Of a stretch of DNA of 64,000 nt, positions 45,701-58,560 are shown piece by piece (position 1 is the first letter of the stretch; the number at the start of each line of letters is the position of its first letter). Made by a program: the position numbers and the translations under genes. The DNA is taken from contig OX578282.1 in NCBI GenBank assembly GCA_951217055.1, positions 69,655,092 to 69,719,091 on the forward strand, given 5' to 3'. Source of the stretch: Gerris lacustris. Lineage: Eukaryota; Arthropoda; Insecta; Hemiptera; Gerridae. Under the pieces are notes generated by a model. It was not told the origin of the DNA and did no database searches. It saw only the letters and a list, made by a program, of their open reading frames with translations.

Positions 45701-48090
45701 GAAGCGTAGTGAACAGCCAACATTGAACAGCAGTCCGGTGTTACCAACTGTTCTTCTTTGACTCCTGTACTCGCCTCATTAAAACAATAATTCAAAATAA
45801 TTAAATAATGCATTATGTAGTGAAGTGAATAGTGGCAACACTGATTTGTTACCTCCAGGACTAGATGCTAGGTATTCCCTTTTCTGCCCTAAAGGCGTGT
45901 CCACACTATGCCAAGCGGCAAGGAATGGCAAGGCCAAATGGTATTGCCAAGTGTAAAGGCGCGTCCACACTATGCCAAGCGGCAAGGCCAAATGGCATTG
46001 CCAAGTTTAATGTGGACGTCTCCCTTGGCATTTGCTATTTGCCAAGCTTGGCACAAAACGTGCCACTTGACATGCCAAGCCGAACCCGACCATTGTCGGT
46101 CCGGATCAAAGAAAGCCAGATGGCAAGAAGTCGTAAGTCGGCCAGACGGCTTTGCCGCTTGGCCTTGCCGGCTGGCATAGTGTGGACGCACCTTAATGTG
46201 GACGTCTCCCTTGGAATTTGCTATGTTGCTAAGCTTGGCACAAAACGTGCCACTTGACATGCCAAGCCGAACCCGACGATTGTCGGTCCGGATCAAAGAA
46301 AGCCAGATGGCAAGAAGTCGTATGGCAAGGTGTGGACGTGCCACCCAGCAACATTGCACTTGGCATCCAGCGTCGAGCCCCTTCTGACACCACTACTAAC
46401 TCCTCTTCGTCACACATCACAATCACGACTGGCTTTGCCAGTTGCAGTGTGGACAGATGAATATTTTCGTGGTACCATCTGGCTTTGCCGCTTAGCCTTG
46501 CCAAGTGGCATTGCGCGGCATAGTGTGGACTCGCCTTAATATACAGATACAAATCGTTACAGGCATCTCCACTCAGAAACCTCTAGAAAAAATCACAGGG
46601 AAGTATTTTTTAAGGTTTTGTAGATTATTAGGTATATACAATATTATGTGCTGAAATAACATTTTAGTATTTCCCCATCCCACACTATATAAAAGTAAAA
46701 AAAAAATATATAAAATATAAATGAATGACCCCCAAAAAGTAGAAAAATAGTGTAGAGTAAGGAGAGTAGAGTAGATGTCCCTGGTTCAATACCCCAGGGG
46801 GTCACAATGTTTTTTATCGGTAATAACAAAAAGTTAAATTAATATTTGTTTGACCATTTTCATCACCCTACCATAAAGTCTTAGCATGAATTATTTCAAA
46901 ATTTTAGGACTAGCCGTTATAGGGTGATTAAGGGGAGGGTGGGGGGCATTGTTTTGGGTGAAAAAAAAACGCAATATTGGCGGTAAAAAGCACAAAAGTC
47001 ATATATATATTTGTAATCAACTCTTCAGTAGCTTTCATTTGATACCCATTTCGAAAATTCGAAAAATAAAAAATTTTAGCTTTGGAAATTTTTGCGCATT
47101 ACGCATGCGCATATTTAATGTTTAACTTCTTAATATTTTTCCTATGTGTGGGTCAAAAAGTTACTCCAGTATTTTAAATTTCACAGCTCTATCGTGAACG
47201 GTCTATAGAACCAAAGTACAATGTACAACAGACAGACACATCACCCTCGGCATAAGGGGTTTCGAGGGTAACCTACGAAACCCCTAAAACCAAAACCCAA
47301 GTGATAATAACCTTTTGGTTTTAACTTACATTGTTAAAACTATTAATAGTAATTTCATATTATAATCTCCTTATCCGATGTCTTTAATATGATTTGCTGA
47401 GTTTATGCTTTTTATCTAACAACAGACTATTCTATTTATTTTGTTTTAACATATTTTTTCTAGTTTCATTATTTAATTTTATATTAACCATGTTCTTGAT
47501 TTTAATCTCATAATGCACATGTACATAATATATTATAAACATAATTCTACTGATTATTAAAAATACACTATTTAAAATCTTTTGGCTCTGATCAGGAATG
47601 TTTTTTACTCGGAATAAGGTAGTTACGTTTATAATATTCGAGCCTAAACTAATTTTATTATTTTATCACCATCGATACACTGATTAATCATATTTTACTA
47701 CATAACCTTAACTCAGACTGAAAAGAAAGAGATCGCGCCAGCTGGGTTGTAGGAAAACACGTAAATACGCGTGCTTTAGCTGTTTTGGCGCCAGCCGCAT
47801 GCGGCAGATTCGTTGTAGGGAAACAGACTGTAAGACGGCCCTTAGGAATAATTCCTGTGAGGGTTTGAAAGGTGGTGATTCTTCGTTAAATCTCTGATAG
47901 AGTCTTCTGCAGATTTTTACTTATCAAAATTTAGATTACCTGGAAGTTGCCAGCGTCTGGTCTGAAGAGACGAGGTCTCCTGGTCGTAGGATAGTGGTGA
48001 TAGTAATGTGGAGGCCTCACCACTCCAGGAGTTCTTCCTCTTGATTCTTGGTGAGGGTCTATGTAAACCACAGCTTTCACGTCATTAGCT
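39783..48090 (-). CDS. egr: TNF-superfamily ligand (Eiger/EDA-like), 5' end missing
   Basis: Type II membrane ligand for TNF-receptor/JNK signalling in the family's known members. Four exons on the minus strand: 48090-47940, 45774-45648, 43859-43717, 40031-39783. Junctions are GT/AG and phases fit (0, 1, 0), giving about 222 residues to the stop. The first exon is a His/Pro/Arg-rich stalk with TTRRPRLFRPD, a possible furin-type RxxR site. The TNF homology domain follows: SMLAVHYASD, DWIPHSW, MSNGNLTIITPGLYFVYAQ, ALFQCSVTS with NSCYTGG (the conserved cysteine pair), RFSVFEPTKSFFGLYRV at the C-terminus. This order matches Eiger and ectodysplasin. The first visible exon begins in phase 2, so at least one upstream exon (cytoplasmic tail and membrane segment) exists but was not found. 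Arthropod Eiger is the best guess. Confidence 0.88.
40220..40802. mobile_element. piggyBac-like MITE in the last TNF-ligand intron
   Basis: Ends CCCTTCGAGACACGG and CCGTGCCACGAAGGG are inverted. They are flanked by TTAA on both sides (40216-40219, 40803-40806). The TTAA target and CCC-starting ends are the piggyBac hallmark. No transposase. Confidence 0.8.
41430..42560. repeat. Dispersed repeat, copy of 11050-11860
   Basis: Shares ATGGTAGGTCATAATTA, CCCATTGTTAGCCCCATATA and the TTGGATGGTTTGTC-type blocks with the copy in LCMT1 intron 2. An internal stretch at 41860-41990 forms an inverted repeat around TTTACTGTCTCGCTTAGCTC. Confidence 0.55.
43276..43296. repeat. Poly-G tract
   Basis: About 19 consecutive G inside a repeat that contains GGTGGAGGACCCCTGGACCC, the same GC-rich phrase as in the hAT-like elements near 21125, 56540 and 57090. 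Confidence 0.7.
44322..44545 (+). repeat. Dispersed repeat, copy of 10053-10345
   Basis: Same order of blocks as 10053-10345: GCGAAGCTCTTATACTACAC, CATACTCCTCCTGAAAGGC, GGTACACAGGGGTATGGGG, CTTCATGATG. Lies in the intron between TNF-ligand exons 45774-45648 and 43859-43717. Confidence 0.6.
44597..45203. repeat. 41-bp minisatellite
   Basis: About 15 units of GTTTGCATCCTGCATTCCGC then TTGCACTGTCAGTGTGAAAGC. Variants (CTTTCAGTGAGA, CCGTGTCAAAG) form a higher-order pattern in the left half. The long open frame across it comes from the repeat and is not a gene. Confidence 0.9.
45891..46540. mobile_element. Nested inverted-repeat MITEs (GTCCACACTATGCC family)
   Basis: Two left ends (AAAGGCGTGTCCACACTATG near 45891, AAAGGCGCGTCCACACTATG near 45955) are matched by two right ends (CATAGTGTGGACGCACCTT near 46178, CATAGTGTGGACTCGCCTT near 46521). 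The internal segment starting ATGTGGACGTCTCCCTTGG occurs twice (46008 and 46194). Frames in this block are not genes. Confidence 0.75.
46650..47330. repeat. Dispersed repeat in the first visible TNF-ligand intron
   Basis: 47020-47230 resembles 28850-29090 (CAGTAGCTTTCATTTGATAC followed by CATTTCGAAAATTCGAAAA). The rest shows no exon. Confidence 0.45.
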
Positions 48091-48239
48091 CTGTACCAAC
48101 CAAGCAATAATTAAAATGATTCAATTAGTATTTCATCAAAAGTCATTATGTATGTTATCATTAACAAAGCTGCAAATATTAGGAAGAAGAATAAATATAT
48201 AGAATGACAAAGAAAACCTAAAAGATCAGTAACGAATTG

Positions 48240-49180
48240 TACTAGGTGATTAGAAGTGGTTAAAAGGCGTTAAAGGTGGTTAGAAGTGGTTAGAGATAGT
48301 TTAGAAGTGGTTAGAGGTGGTTAAAAGTGGTTAGAGGTGGTTAGAGATAGTTTGAAGTGGTTAGAGGTGGTTTGACAAATATATCGATGCTAGAAAAGTG
48401 GAGATTTAACCAAATCCCCACTACCGACCAACACTTTACTCATGTGTGAAGGGTTCAGTTGTTCAAGTGTTGAGGTAAGCCTTGTATCTACCCAACACTG
48501 GTTTGATTCAAGACCTACCCCGGATTGTTCAAAGGACCCATCTATGTGGTCCATGTCTTCGAGCCTAAAAGCCCCGCCTCCCGGCTATAAAAAAAGAGGT
48601 AGTTAAAGGGGGTTGGAAGTGGTTAGAAATGATGAGAGAAGGTTAGAAATGATGAGAGGAGGTTAGAAGTGATGAACGAAGTGAGTGGACGTGGTATGAG
48701 GTAGTTAGAAATATGAGAGGAGGTTAGAAGTGGTTAGAAATGATGAGAGGAGGTTAGAAGTGGTTAGAAATGATGAGAGGAGGTTAGAAGTGGTTAGAAA
48801 TGATGAGAGGAGGTTAGAAGTGGTTAGAAATGATGAGAGGAGGTTAGAAGTGGTTAGAAATGATGAGAGGAGGTTAGAAGTGGTTAGAAATGATGAGAGG
48901 AGGTTAGAAGTGGTTAGAAATGATGAGAGGAGGTTAGAAGTGGTTAGAAATGATGAGAGGAGGTTAGAAGTGGTTAGAAATGATGAGAGGAGGTTAGAAG
49001 TGGTTAGAAATGATGAGAGGAGGTTAGAAGTGGTTAGAAATGATGAGAGGAGGTTAGAAGTGGTTAGAAATGATGAGAGGAGGTTAGAAGTGGTTAGAAA
49101 TGATGAGAGGAGGTTAGAAGTGGTTAGAAATTATGAGAGGAGGTTAGAAGTGGTTAGAAATTATGAGAGGATAGATATGG
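48240..49180. repeat. 30-bp minisatellite upstream of the TNF-ligand exons
   Basis: From about 48720 to 49170, some 15 near-identical units of GAGGAGGTTAGAAGTGGTTA then GAAATGATGA. The left flank (48240-48375, 48600-48720) has looser GGTTAGA(G/A)GTGGTTA units. Because 30 is a multiple of 3, a 164-codon open frame runs through it; this is a repeat artefact. Units of the same type recur at 51735-51915. Confidence 0.95.
48410..48595 (+). repeat. SINE-like insertion inside the minisatellite
   Basis: Interrupts the GGTTAGAGG array. Contains GGTTTGATTCAAGACC (B-box-like) and the tail phrase GGACCCATCTATGTGGTCCA, shared with 4895-4975 and, inverted, 6640-6705. Confidence 0.6.
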
Positions 49181-49184
49181 TGGT

Positions 49185-51270
49185 TCGCAAGCATGTTGAA
49201 CGCAGACAGACACGTAACACGTAACCAAAAATATTCCCTGATGTTTGGAATTTTGTTCATCGGAATGAAAGTAATGATTTGATTACCTTCTATAATCTCA
49301 GAAGTTTCTACATGGTGGGTTGTTTAAAAACAACCCACGTCGTAGCGAAGCATGGAAATCCAGCTTGTTCATTTCTAAATTAGAGGACAAAATGCAATAA
49401 CGATTTATAGGTGTCGTATGCCATATTGAATATAAAGCAGATCTATAATTAGTTTTGTTTTTGAAGGATAAAATAAAGTAGGGTAGAAAAAAAACAACAA
49501 AAAAACAAATAAAAATGCAGTTAGAATAATATTACGTTTGAAAACAACTAGGACGGAGGTCGAACGCATTCTCTTGACATTTTGATTTTTGAAAGATATT
49601 TTGTATTAAAGTGCAAGAGTAGTATTTTTTTTAATTTATTGCTAATCTCCTTGGGAGTTAATAGTAATTTATGATGTAGTTTTAATATTCTCTTTTCCAT
49701 TTGGGAGAGGTCAGTGTCCTTATCGAGTGGTTTTATTAATCGCGAATGATGCATTGTTGCATCCAACCCCCCCTCTTGTACGAAGAAAAATAATTAAGAT
49801 CTAAAGACAGACTAAGTAGAATACGGGCCTTATGGAAAAAAAAAAGAAGAAACAAAGGCGTGTTTATAAAGAAAGATCAAGCCTCGCCACTGTTACTATT
49901 TTATTATCACTTGGTTATTAAGGACAATGAGTCGCCACTGAAGAGCTCATACATTAAGTGGCAGTGACGCTTCTTTGAAATAATCTTACCAGACTTGACA
50001 CATATGTGACGCATATTATAATACTAAACGCTTTGGATTTTGATCTATTTTAACTGCATAATTTCAACAATGATGTTAAAGTTGGAAAACTATAGAGAAT
50101 ATTATCTATTAAACCCCGAATGAGAACTAATGGGGCATTCGAGAAAACGTATATCTTCGTTTAAAATCGGAACTCCCAAGTATTGCCGAAGTTAGTTGAC
50201 CTTGCTTCGCTTGGTCTATGTTTTAACTTTTTTGTTCCCCAGTCTTCCCCAGGTACTAGACCGATTTGCATTTCGTTTGAAAATGTTTGTTACGCGCTTA
50301 CGACCAAACGCTTTATTAGATTTTCTTCAAATTTGGCATAGATGTTCTTTGAAGTCATAAAAAACAACGTATGAGTTTTATATTTAATGAATTTCATTTT
50401 TAATATTTAAAAAAAATTGTTTTCTAATTTATTTTTTATTATCTTGTAATTTGGTGTGAATGTTTCTTTAAGTTGGGAAAATAAATATGTATAGTTTAAA
50501 AAAAAAATAATAATAATTGTTATTAAAAAAAAATGTTATTTAGACTTTTTTTCAAAACAAAAAAAAAAGTTTTTATTTTTTCTTTAAATTTGGAATAGAT
50601 GTTCCTTTAAGACATTAAAATCGATGTATATGGTTTATTTGTTTAAAAAATGTTTAGAATTACCATAAAAATAACCTTCCCAGCAGGGAATCGAACCCGG
50701 CCTCTCACTGTCCACGTTTAAAATTATTTTCTCAGAAGCTAGATTTTTCCCGGGAAAACTACTTATACCGTTAGATTCGTATTTAAATAGACTACATTTT
50801 TTAAAAAATTAATTAAAAATCGTCGAAATAGTTTTCGAGAAATAATGTTTTTTCAGAGTTTTTGAGGAGGAGTGCCCCCAAATTTATAGCTTAAATTAAT
50901 TTCTTGATTTCACCTCGGGTTATCATTTATCCTCAAAGTAATTGAAATCGATTTTTATGGTTTATTTTCGAATTAAATTTTTACAAATACCATAAAAATA
51001 ACTTCGTCCCAGCGGGGGATCGAACCCCACCTCTCACTGTCCGCGTTTAAAATTATTTTCACAGAAAGTAGATTTTTCACGGGAAATCGACATACCTTTA
51101 GATTCGTATTTGGACCCTCTGTCAGCGCTTAATTTTTTTTTCTAATTTTCGCGAGGTCTACTGTTTACAGAACTACTAGTACAGTCTGGTGCTAATATTT
51201 TGTTAATTTCTAAATGACACCTCTCCATGATAATTAAACAAGATGGTAGCAACGTTCTATGTTTATATGA
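49185..51270. other. Gene-free stretch with SINE-like repeats
   Basis: 49185-49370 is a copy of the repeat at 61440-61750. 50660-51130 holds two successive copies of a unit with GGGAATCGAACCCGGCC / GGGATCGAACCCCACC (inverted B box) followed by TCTCACTGTCC and AGATTTTTC. A third copy is at 59990-60080. A minus-strand frame at 49766-49548 is not recognised and has no splice support as an upstream TNF-ligand exon. Confidence 0.5.
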
Positions 51271-51551
51271 GCTTTGTTCCAACCCCCGTATTTTGTTCCG
51301 TCCTTTGTATCGTCCCGCGGATCGTTCGGGAATCGTTCAGGACAGGTTTTACAAGCATGCTCTAACATTGTACTGTAATAAAATCATGTCAGGTTGGAAC
51401 GAGTTTAGGACTATAATTCGCACCGTTTTAAAAATATTTAAGAAAACCTAACAGTTAGGGATCCTTCCAATTGACGTGTGACGACTGTCGTAACTGCGCA
51501 TGTCATATAAACCACTACTTGGTATTGTCAGAGGATCGTTGGGACGGTACA
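51271..51551. repeat. Left half of a split TIR repeat (AGGTTTGTTCCAACC family)
   Basis: Starts GCTTTGTTCCAACC and is collinear with 23312-23595, ending GAGGATCGTTGGGACGGTAC plus A. Its missing right half is at 60841-60992, 9.28 kb away. Confidence 0.85.
51544..51551. repeat. Left target-site duplication ACGGTACA
   Basis: The same 8 bases occur at 60833-60840, directly outside the right end of the 9.28-kb segment. Confidence 0.85.
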
Positions 51552-51734
51552 CAGTGGCGTAGCTAGGGCATTGGGGGCCCCCCACATGAACTTTTTATGG
51601 GCTTTCGCCAAACAAAATTGATGAAAAAAACAAAACAAAAACTCTTGCGAATAGAACTGGGGGGGGGCCCCCCACGTCATTGATTTGGAGGGCCCCCCAA
51701 TGCGGGCCCGAGCGGGCCTATAGTTACGCCACTG
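51552..51734. mobile_element. CAGTGGCGTA-family MITE, left boundary copy
   Basis: 183 bp, CAGTGGCGTAGCTAGGG to CTATAGTTACGCCACTG, with GC-rich subterminal GGGGGCCCCCC palindromes. Right after its inner edge begins a GGTTAGAGG minisatellite. Confidence 0.85.
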
Positions 51735-51915
51735 GTTAGAGGTGGTTGGAGGTTGTTAGAGGTTGTTAGAGGTGGTTAAAGGTGGTTGGAGGTTGTTAGA
51801 GGTTGTTAGAGGTGGTTAGAGGTGGTTAGAGGTGGTTAAAGGTGGTTGGAGGTTGTTAAAGGTGGTTAGAGGTGGTTAGAGGTGGTTAGAGGTGGTTGGA
51901 GATGGTAAGAGGTGA
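51735..51915. repeat. GGTTAGAGG minisatellite
   Basis: Short units GGTTAGAGGTGGTTGGAGGT and GTTAGAGGTT repeat about twelve times. They are of the same type as the array at 48240-48720. Confidence 0.8.
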
Positions 51916-53478
<1,563 letters not shown>

Positions 53479-54814
53479 TTCTCTGATATTTTCATGTCCT
53501 CTCTAACATCCTTTCATGTGTACGTTTGAAGAAAAAAATAATAACGATCTTTAATCTACAAAATTCCAGTTGATTGAATAAATCAAAATTCCACTTGATT
53601 CTTGATAATTCACTTTCTTAAATAAAAGCACAAGAAGAGAACACAGAAATTAATTAAAAATAAAGTATTTGTAGAAGAAGTTGTTGTTTTAAAGTAAATA
53701 ATAACCATTAAATTACCTGTTTTAAGTATCTAGTACTTTAAATAAATTAAGAAAAAATCCCAACTGTAACAACTTTTCTAAAACGAATATAATGGTGACG
53801 TGGTAGATTCGAGGAAAAATGAACAAAAAGAAATCCTAACAGCTGATCCAAAAATAAGGGTAGACAACCCCTGCATGCGAAATATTTTATTTTCTTCGAC
53901 TATAATATTACCTATTTTTTAAAAAAAATAATCTAAGTGCTCATTCTTATTTTAAAAATATTCTTTATTTTTTAGGAAAAATATTTCAATTAAACAAACA
54001 ACAAACTAATGTAAACAAACTAAGGTTTTTTTTACGTATATAATACATAATAACAATGCCAACGTAATATTTATTCAATGGTAATGCCAGCTAAAAGGAA
54101 TTGTGCTTTTAAGGTACGTATAGTGACTTTCGTATATTTTTCAGGCCCGTCGAGAGGGAGCGGCAGGTAGGCTGATGCCGGGGGGCCCGGACCTCCCCTA
54201 AAGGGCCCCGCTTCTCAAGCCCCGAACACCCCAATCACGCCATTATTTATGATTGAAATATTAAATAATTATATTCGTAATAATAATTAAAAATAATATT
54301 AGTTAATATTAAAGTTGTCAGCCCGGTGTGGTGATTAAGTTTGCGAGAGAATTTCCCGGTACCGAGACTAAGAAGCGAAAAATTACTAAGCCGTATCCCG
54401 TTGGGTTTCAAGAAAAATCCACAGAGAACCCAGAAAATCGCTTCAAAGTTGAAGTTTTTTTTATGATTTAATTGACAGTGTGATTGGAAACTTGAGTGAT
54501 CCATACCAAGCAGTCAACAAAATCAATGATTAATGATTTGTTCAGTTTTATTTGGACGTATCCAAAGTTGAAAACATATTAAATACACCACCATTCATTT
54601 TCAACCATGCATGGTTGAAAAATCCGGCATGCCAGCCAGAAAGACACTACAATGGTTTCTTCAGTTATACAAATTCACATTTCCTACTAGTAGGTTTTGG
54701 AGGCCCCCTGGAAACTTTTAGGGGCCCTCTATTTCACCTTCCAGGGGCCCCCCGCGCGGCGGGGTCTGCGGGGCCCTTATTGCCGCCACTGTTTCCTACT
54801 TCCTACAATACTAG

Positions 54815-55560
54815 CTGGATACCCGTGCTTCGCTACAGAGTGTTATTTTAATTTGATAAGTTTACAAACTACCGTCAAGAGACTATTTTACTATGCGAGA
54901 ATATCTAGATTCTATCCCTCCCACTTATTTCTATATCCCCTTTTCTTTGATAAGATAATTTGCAAATATCCCAAATTTACCCCCCTCCTAAATGACAATA
55001 TGACAAAACTGTACATAACAACAATTACTGTAATCTTTAAGAGCTTTTCAACTGTATGCATCATGAAGGGTATTCATTACTTTGACCCCATATTCATCAC
55101 TTGAGTTGTACCCCGTACCCCTGTGTACCGAAATTTAAATTTCAAAAATTCACGTAGACAGTGACCTTCCCATTGCTTTGAAGGTCAAGTGTGAAAATTT
55201 TCATCGAGATCAGACAACAACTGTAGATTTGTATAAAGAACATACACACATATGTTGACGTTTAGATGTATTTTTTCCATTTTACCCCCTTAAATGTACA
55301 TAACAACAATTACTGTACTCTTAAAGAGCTTTTCAATGATATGCATCATGAAGGGTATTCATTACTTTGACCCCGTATTCATCACTTGTGTTTATCAAAA
55401 TTTAAATTTCTAAATTTTATGTAGACAGTGATTTTCTCCTTGCTTTGATGGTCAAATATGCAAATTTTCATCGAGATCGGACCAAAACTGTAGATTTGTA
55501 TATAGAACATACACATATACATTGACGGCTGAACTACACTATATGGGGCCCTTTCTGATA
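54815..55560 (-). repeat. Dispersed LINE-tail-like repeat, internally duplicated
   Basis: Begins ACTAGCTGGATACCCGTGCT, as does 58258-58560. The block from GTACATAACAACAATTACTG through CATCATGAAGGGTATTCATT occurs twice (about 55010 and 55296) and is the inverse of the 10053/44322 family. Confidence 0.6.
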
Positions 55561-55963
55561 ACACGTTATCTCACTATCGACCTCTTTCAAGACTTAATAT
55601 ATCGATATATCTTGTCTGTTAAACTCTTTTATATTTCGATTTGGAACTCTAACTGGTATAACATATAGATGCAGGAGGGTTGTTTTTCTTTAGAAATGAG
55701 CGCTCCGCGAAGTGGTGTGGAGCGGTCATTAAAAATTCTAGGGCAAAAAAAGGTTAACAAAATTAAATTCAAACCCAAAACAAACACATTTTCGTTAAAA
55801 CGTGTAAAATTACGCAGATAACACATTATTGGATATATATGGCGTCATAATAACAATCGATTGTAGCGATTTGCGATGTATAGGGGCTCCATGTACTGTA
55901 GTTCTACTTTCAACTTAAAATAGCATTTGATTTAACTTGTTTTAAAAAACAAAGTCTTTTTAT

Positions 55964-57184
55964 CAGGGCCGCCGACAGGGGGGGGGCAAGGGGGGCAAAT
56001 GCCCAGGGGCCCGGGTCTCTAGGGGGCCCGGGCCTCCGGGGGACGGCTATGGTTTTTTACAATCAAAAAAGGCAAGATGGATATTGTAATTAGTGGCATA
56101 ACTATGGGCCCGAACTGTGGGCGGACCCCGGTACCAAGGGGCCCCCAAATCCAAATAAAATATGAAATTACTATATTTGTACCAATGTCGGTAGGGGCCC
56201 CTTTAGAGCATAATAAAATTTAACTTAAAATTATACTTCTATACTATTGTAAAGGGGACACCATTCAGTTCTGAACGCAAATGTTTTTTTGTTTTTTTTT
56301 CTTAAGATTTTTTTTTGTTTTTTTTTGCGACGGCCGCGCGGCCCCTAATGACCTAGCTAAGTTTGGGAGGCAAAGTTGATTCACGCAATGGAAATTAAAC
56401 AGACACAAATACAAACTTAACCAGCAGTACATATGTATTTGAAATTAATATAAATAAAACATCTTTTATTTAGGACAAACTTGCCCTCAGAAATTGTTAA
56501 AACTCATCTTTTTGCTCTTAAATTTTAAAAAATTTTCCGGGGGAGGACCCCTGGACCCCCCGCCGTTATTTGTTCAAAGGGGCCCAGATGCTAAGTTCAT
56601 CACTAATTGTGAAGAACATAAAATTATTCCAAATGTGTCATAAGTATGGAAGTTGAACTTTAGTGTTTCATTTAGTTATGTACTTAGATTTTTATCTTAT
56701 TCAATATGGTCGATGTTGATTTATAGGAGAGAAACTGACAGACAAATCATATTGGCATACTGGTATTAATATTTTTTCCTAGTAATGCAACTTTTGTATA
56801 AAAAGAAGATGCGTAACTTAATCATTTTGATTTGTTTTTTCTTAATCTCACTATTTTAGCAAACAATTTATATTATGTTTTATTTTATATAATGTATTTT
56901 ACAAAGTGTAAAAGAAGGTTTTTTAATGATATCTGCTACAAAACTACTCAATTATTTGGGGTTTTTTTAGCCCATCTTAGTTTAACATAAAAATTTGTCC
57001 CCACCAAACATCTTTTCCTCTAAGGACCAAGTTGCCCTCAGAAATCTTTAAAACTCATATTTTGGTAATTAAATTTTAAAAATTTTTCCGGGGGAGGACC
57101 CCCGGACCCCCCCCCCCCTTATTTGTTCAAAGGGGCCCAGGTGCTAACTTGCCTAGGGGCCCGGAAATCCTCTCAGCGGCCCTG
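55964..57184. mobile_element. 1.2-kb hAT-like element nested in the 4.8-kb element
   Basis: Ends CAGGGCCGCCGA and TCAGCGGCCCTG (inverted, one mismatch) are flanked by the exact 8-bp duplication CTTTTTAT (55956-55963, 57185-57192). The inside repeats one segment twice (56470-56590 and 57005-57145, with CCGGGGGAGGACCCC). This segment is also present at 21045-21217. Confidence 0.88.
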
Positions 57185-57192
57185 CTTTTTAT

Positions 57193-58257
57193 TAAACATT
57201 TATAAACTTATATAAACAATATGTTTCATATACATATGTTCAAATATGTTTTCACTTACCACAGTACAATGAGGTTAAACCAATAATGCGAACAAAATTA
57301 TTAAAAAATAAAATAACTTAAACATATTTTGTTTCGATTAAACTAAAATCATATTTAAAATATAATATTTCCATGAAGAATAATTATTATTTATAATATT
57401 TTTATTTTAAATAATTTTTTATAATAAATTTTAGATTATTTAATTTTGATACGATGATAGTGTGGTAGCCCTGAAAAAGGCGAATCCCTGGGACGTGGCG
57501 GTTTTCCATAGTTTTCGTGCGCCGGCCATATTGTTTTTACTTCTCTAATTAGGTCAACAGTAATTTTAGTCGAATCTTACTTTAAATTCACTTCTTAATC
57601 GAGGAAAAGTATTTTAAATCGGGTAGCGGGTCTTTATATTTGTAATGTGTGTTATAAATCAAATGTTTCTTTTTGATACGTTTTTCTTTCGAAAAGTACA
57701 TCTTTCGTGTATGTAGTTTATATTTTATTAATTATTCGTTGTTCTGTGTTGAAATCTTGTCTTTGGAGACAGATCGATTTGTTATTCAGTGTACTAACGA
57801 CGATAATATCTTTCAAAGTTAATTCTACGTATATTTATAACAGCATTCGGAGAATATAATGGAATATGAAGACATACATAGGATGGATTGAAAGAACGAA
57901 GCGAAGCTATAAAGGTAGATTGATTCTTTCTATTTACCTATTAAGTTAAATTGAATCATTTATGTTTAGTTATAATAAACAATCTTATTACACAACGATT
58001 ATGCAGTAAGAGGTAATTTTATTTAAATTCTTAATCAAACTATTGTTTTTTTGTTTAGTTATTTCCTTAGAATTAAAATCTATTCAAAAAGTGAATATTT
58101 TTGTTTTATTATTATTTTTTTTTTTTTTTTTAATGTAGGAGGGAATTATCTTATAGACTACGTAACATTCCCACCCCCTTAATCTTCCTTCTCGCTTATT
58201 TTCTGTTACATTCTTTGTTTGTTTTACTTTTTCTTCGAAATCATTATTTTATGTTTT
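57193..58257. other. Cargo of the 4.8-kb element, unrecognised
   Basis: AT-rich except for 57470-57545 (GGCGAATCCCTGGGACGTGG, GTGCGCCGGCC), whose origin I cannot place. No exon with good splice sites was found. Confidence 0.4.
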
Positions 58258-58560
58258 ACTAGCTGGATACCTGTTCTTTGCTACGGAGTGTTATTTTAAT
58301 TTAATAAGTTTGTAAACTACCATCAAGAAAAATTTAAATTATTTTACTATGCGAGAATATCTAGATTTTATCCCTTCCACTATTTCTATACCCCCTCTTC
58401 TTTAATATGATAATTTGCAAATATCCTAAATTTAGCCCCCTCCTAAAAAAGAACAAGGGATTCTACTGTACTGGCAGCGGCCGCGCTGCGGCCGCTTTTC
58501 AGGGGGTTGTCATTTCAGAGGAGCGAAGCGAGTAGGAGGCAGAGCCCCCTAGTAATATTT
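58258..58560 (-). repeat. Second copy of the ACTAGCTGGATACC repeat
   Basis: Matches 54815-55010 closely. Carries a GCGGCCGCGCTGCGGCCGC palindrome at about 58478-58496, conspicuous in this AT-rich context. Confidence 0.6.

Noticed and set aside
45865..46552. Several overlapping open frames on both strands
   Set aside because: All fall in the nested GTCCACACTATGCC inverted-repeat elements and mirror each other.
48730..49224. 164-codon open frame of ten-residue repeats
   Set aside because: It is the translation of a 30-bp minisatellite; unit length divisible by 3 keeps the frame open. No start context, splice sites or known family.
49548..49766. Minus-strand frame as the missing 5' exon of the TNF ligand
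   Set aside because: No transmembrane segment, no phase-matched GT donor recognised, and no similarity to Eiger/EDA N-termini that I can see.
54552..55104. Open frames of 99 and 135 codons
   Set aside because: They span the GC-rich repeat phrase and the dispersed ACTAGCTGGATACC repeat; no family features or splice logic.
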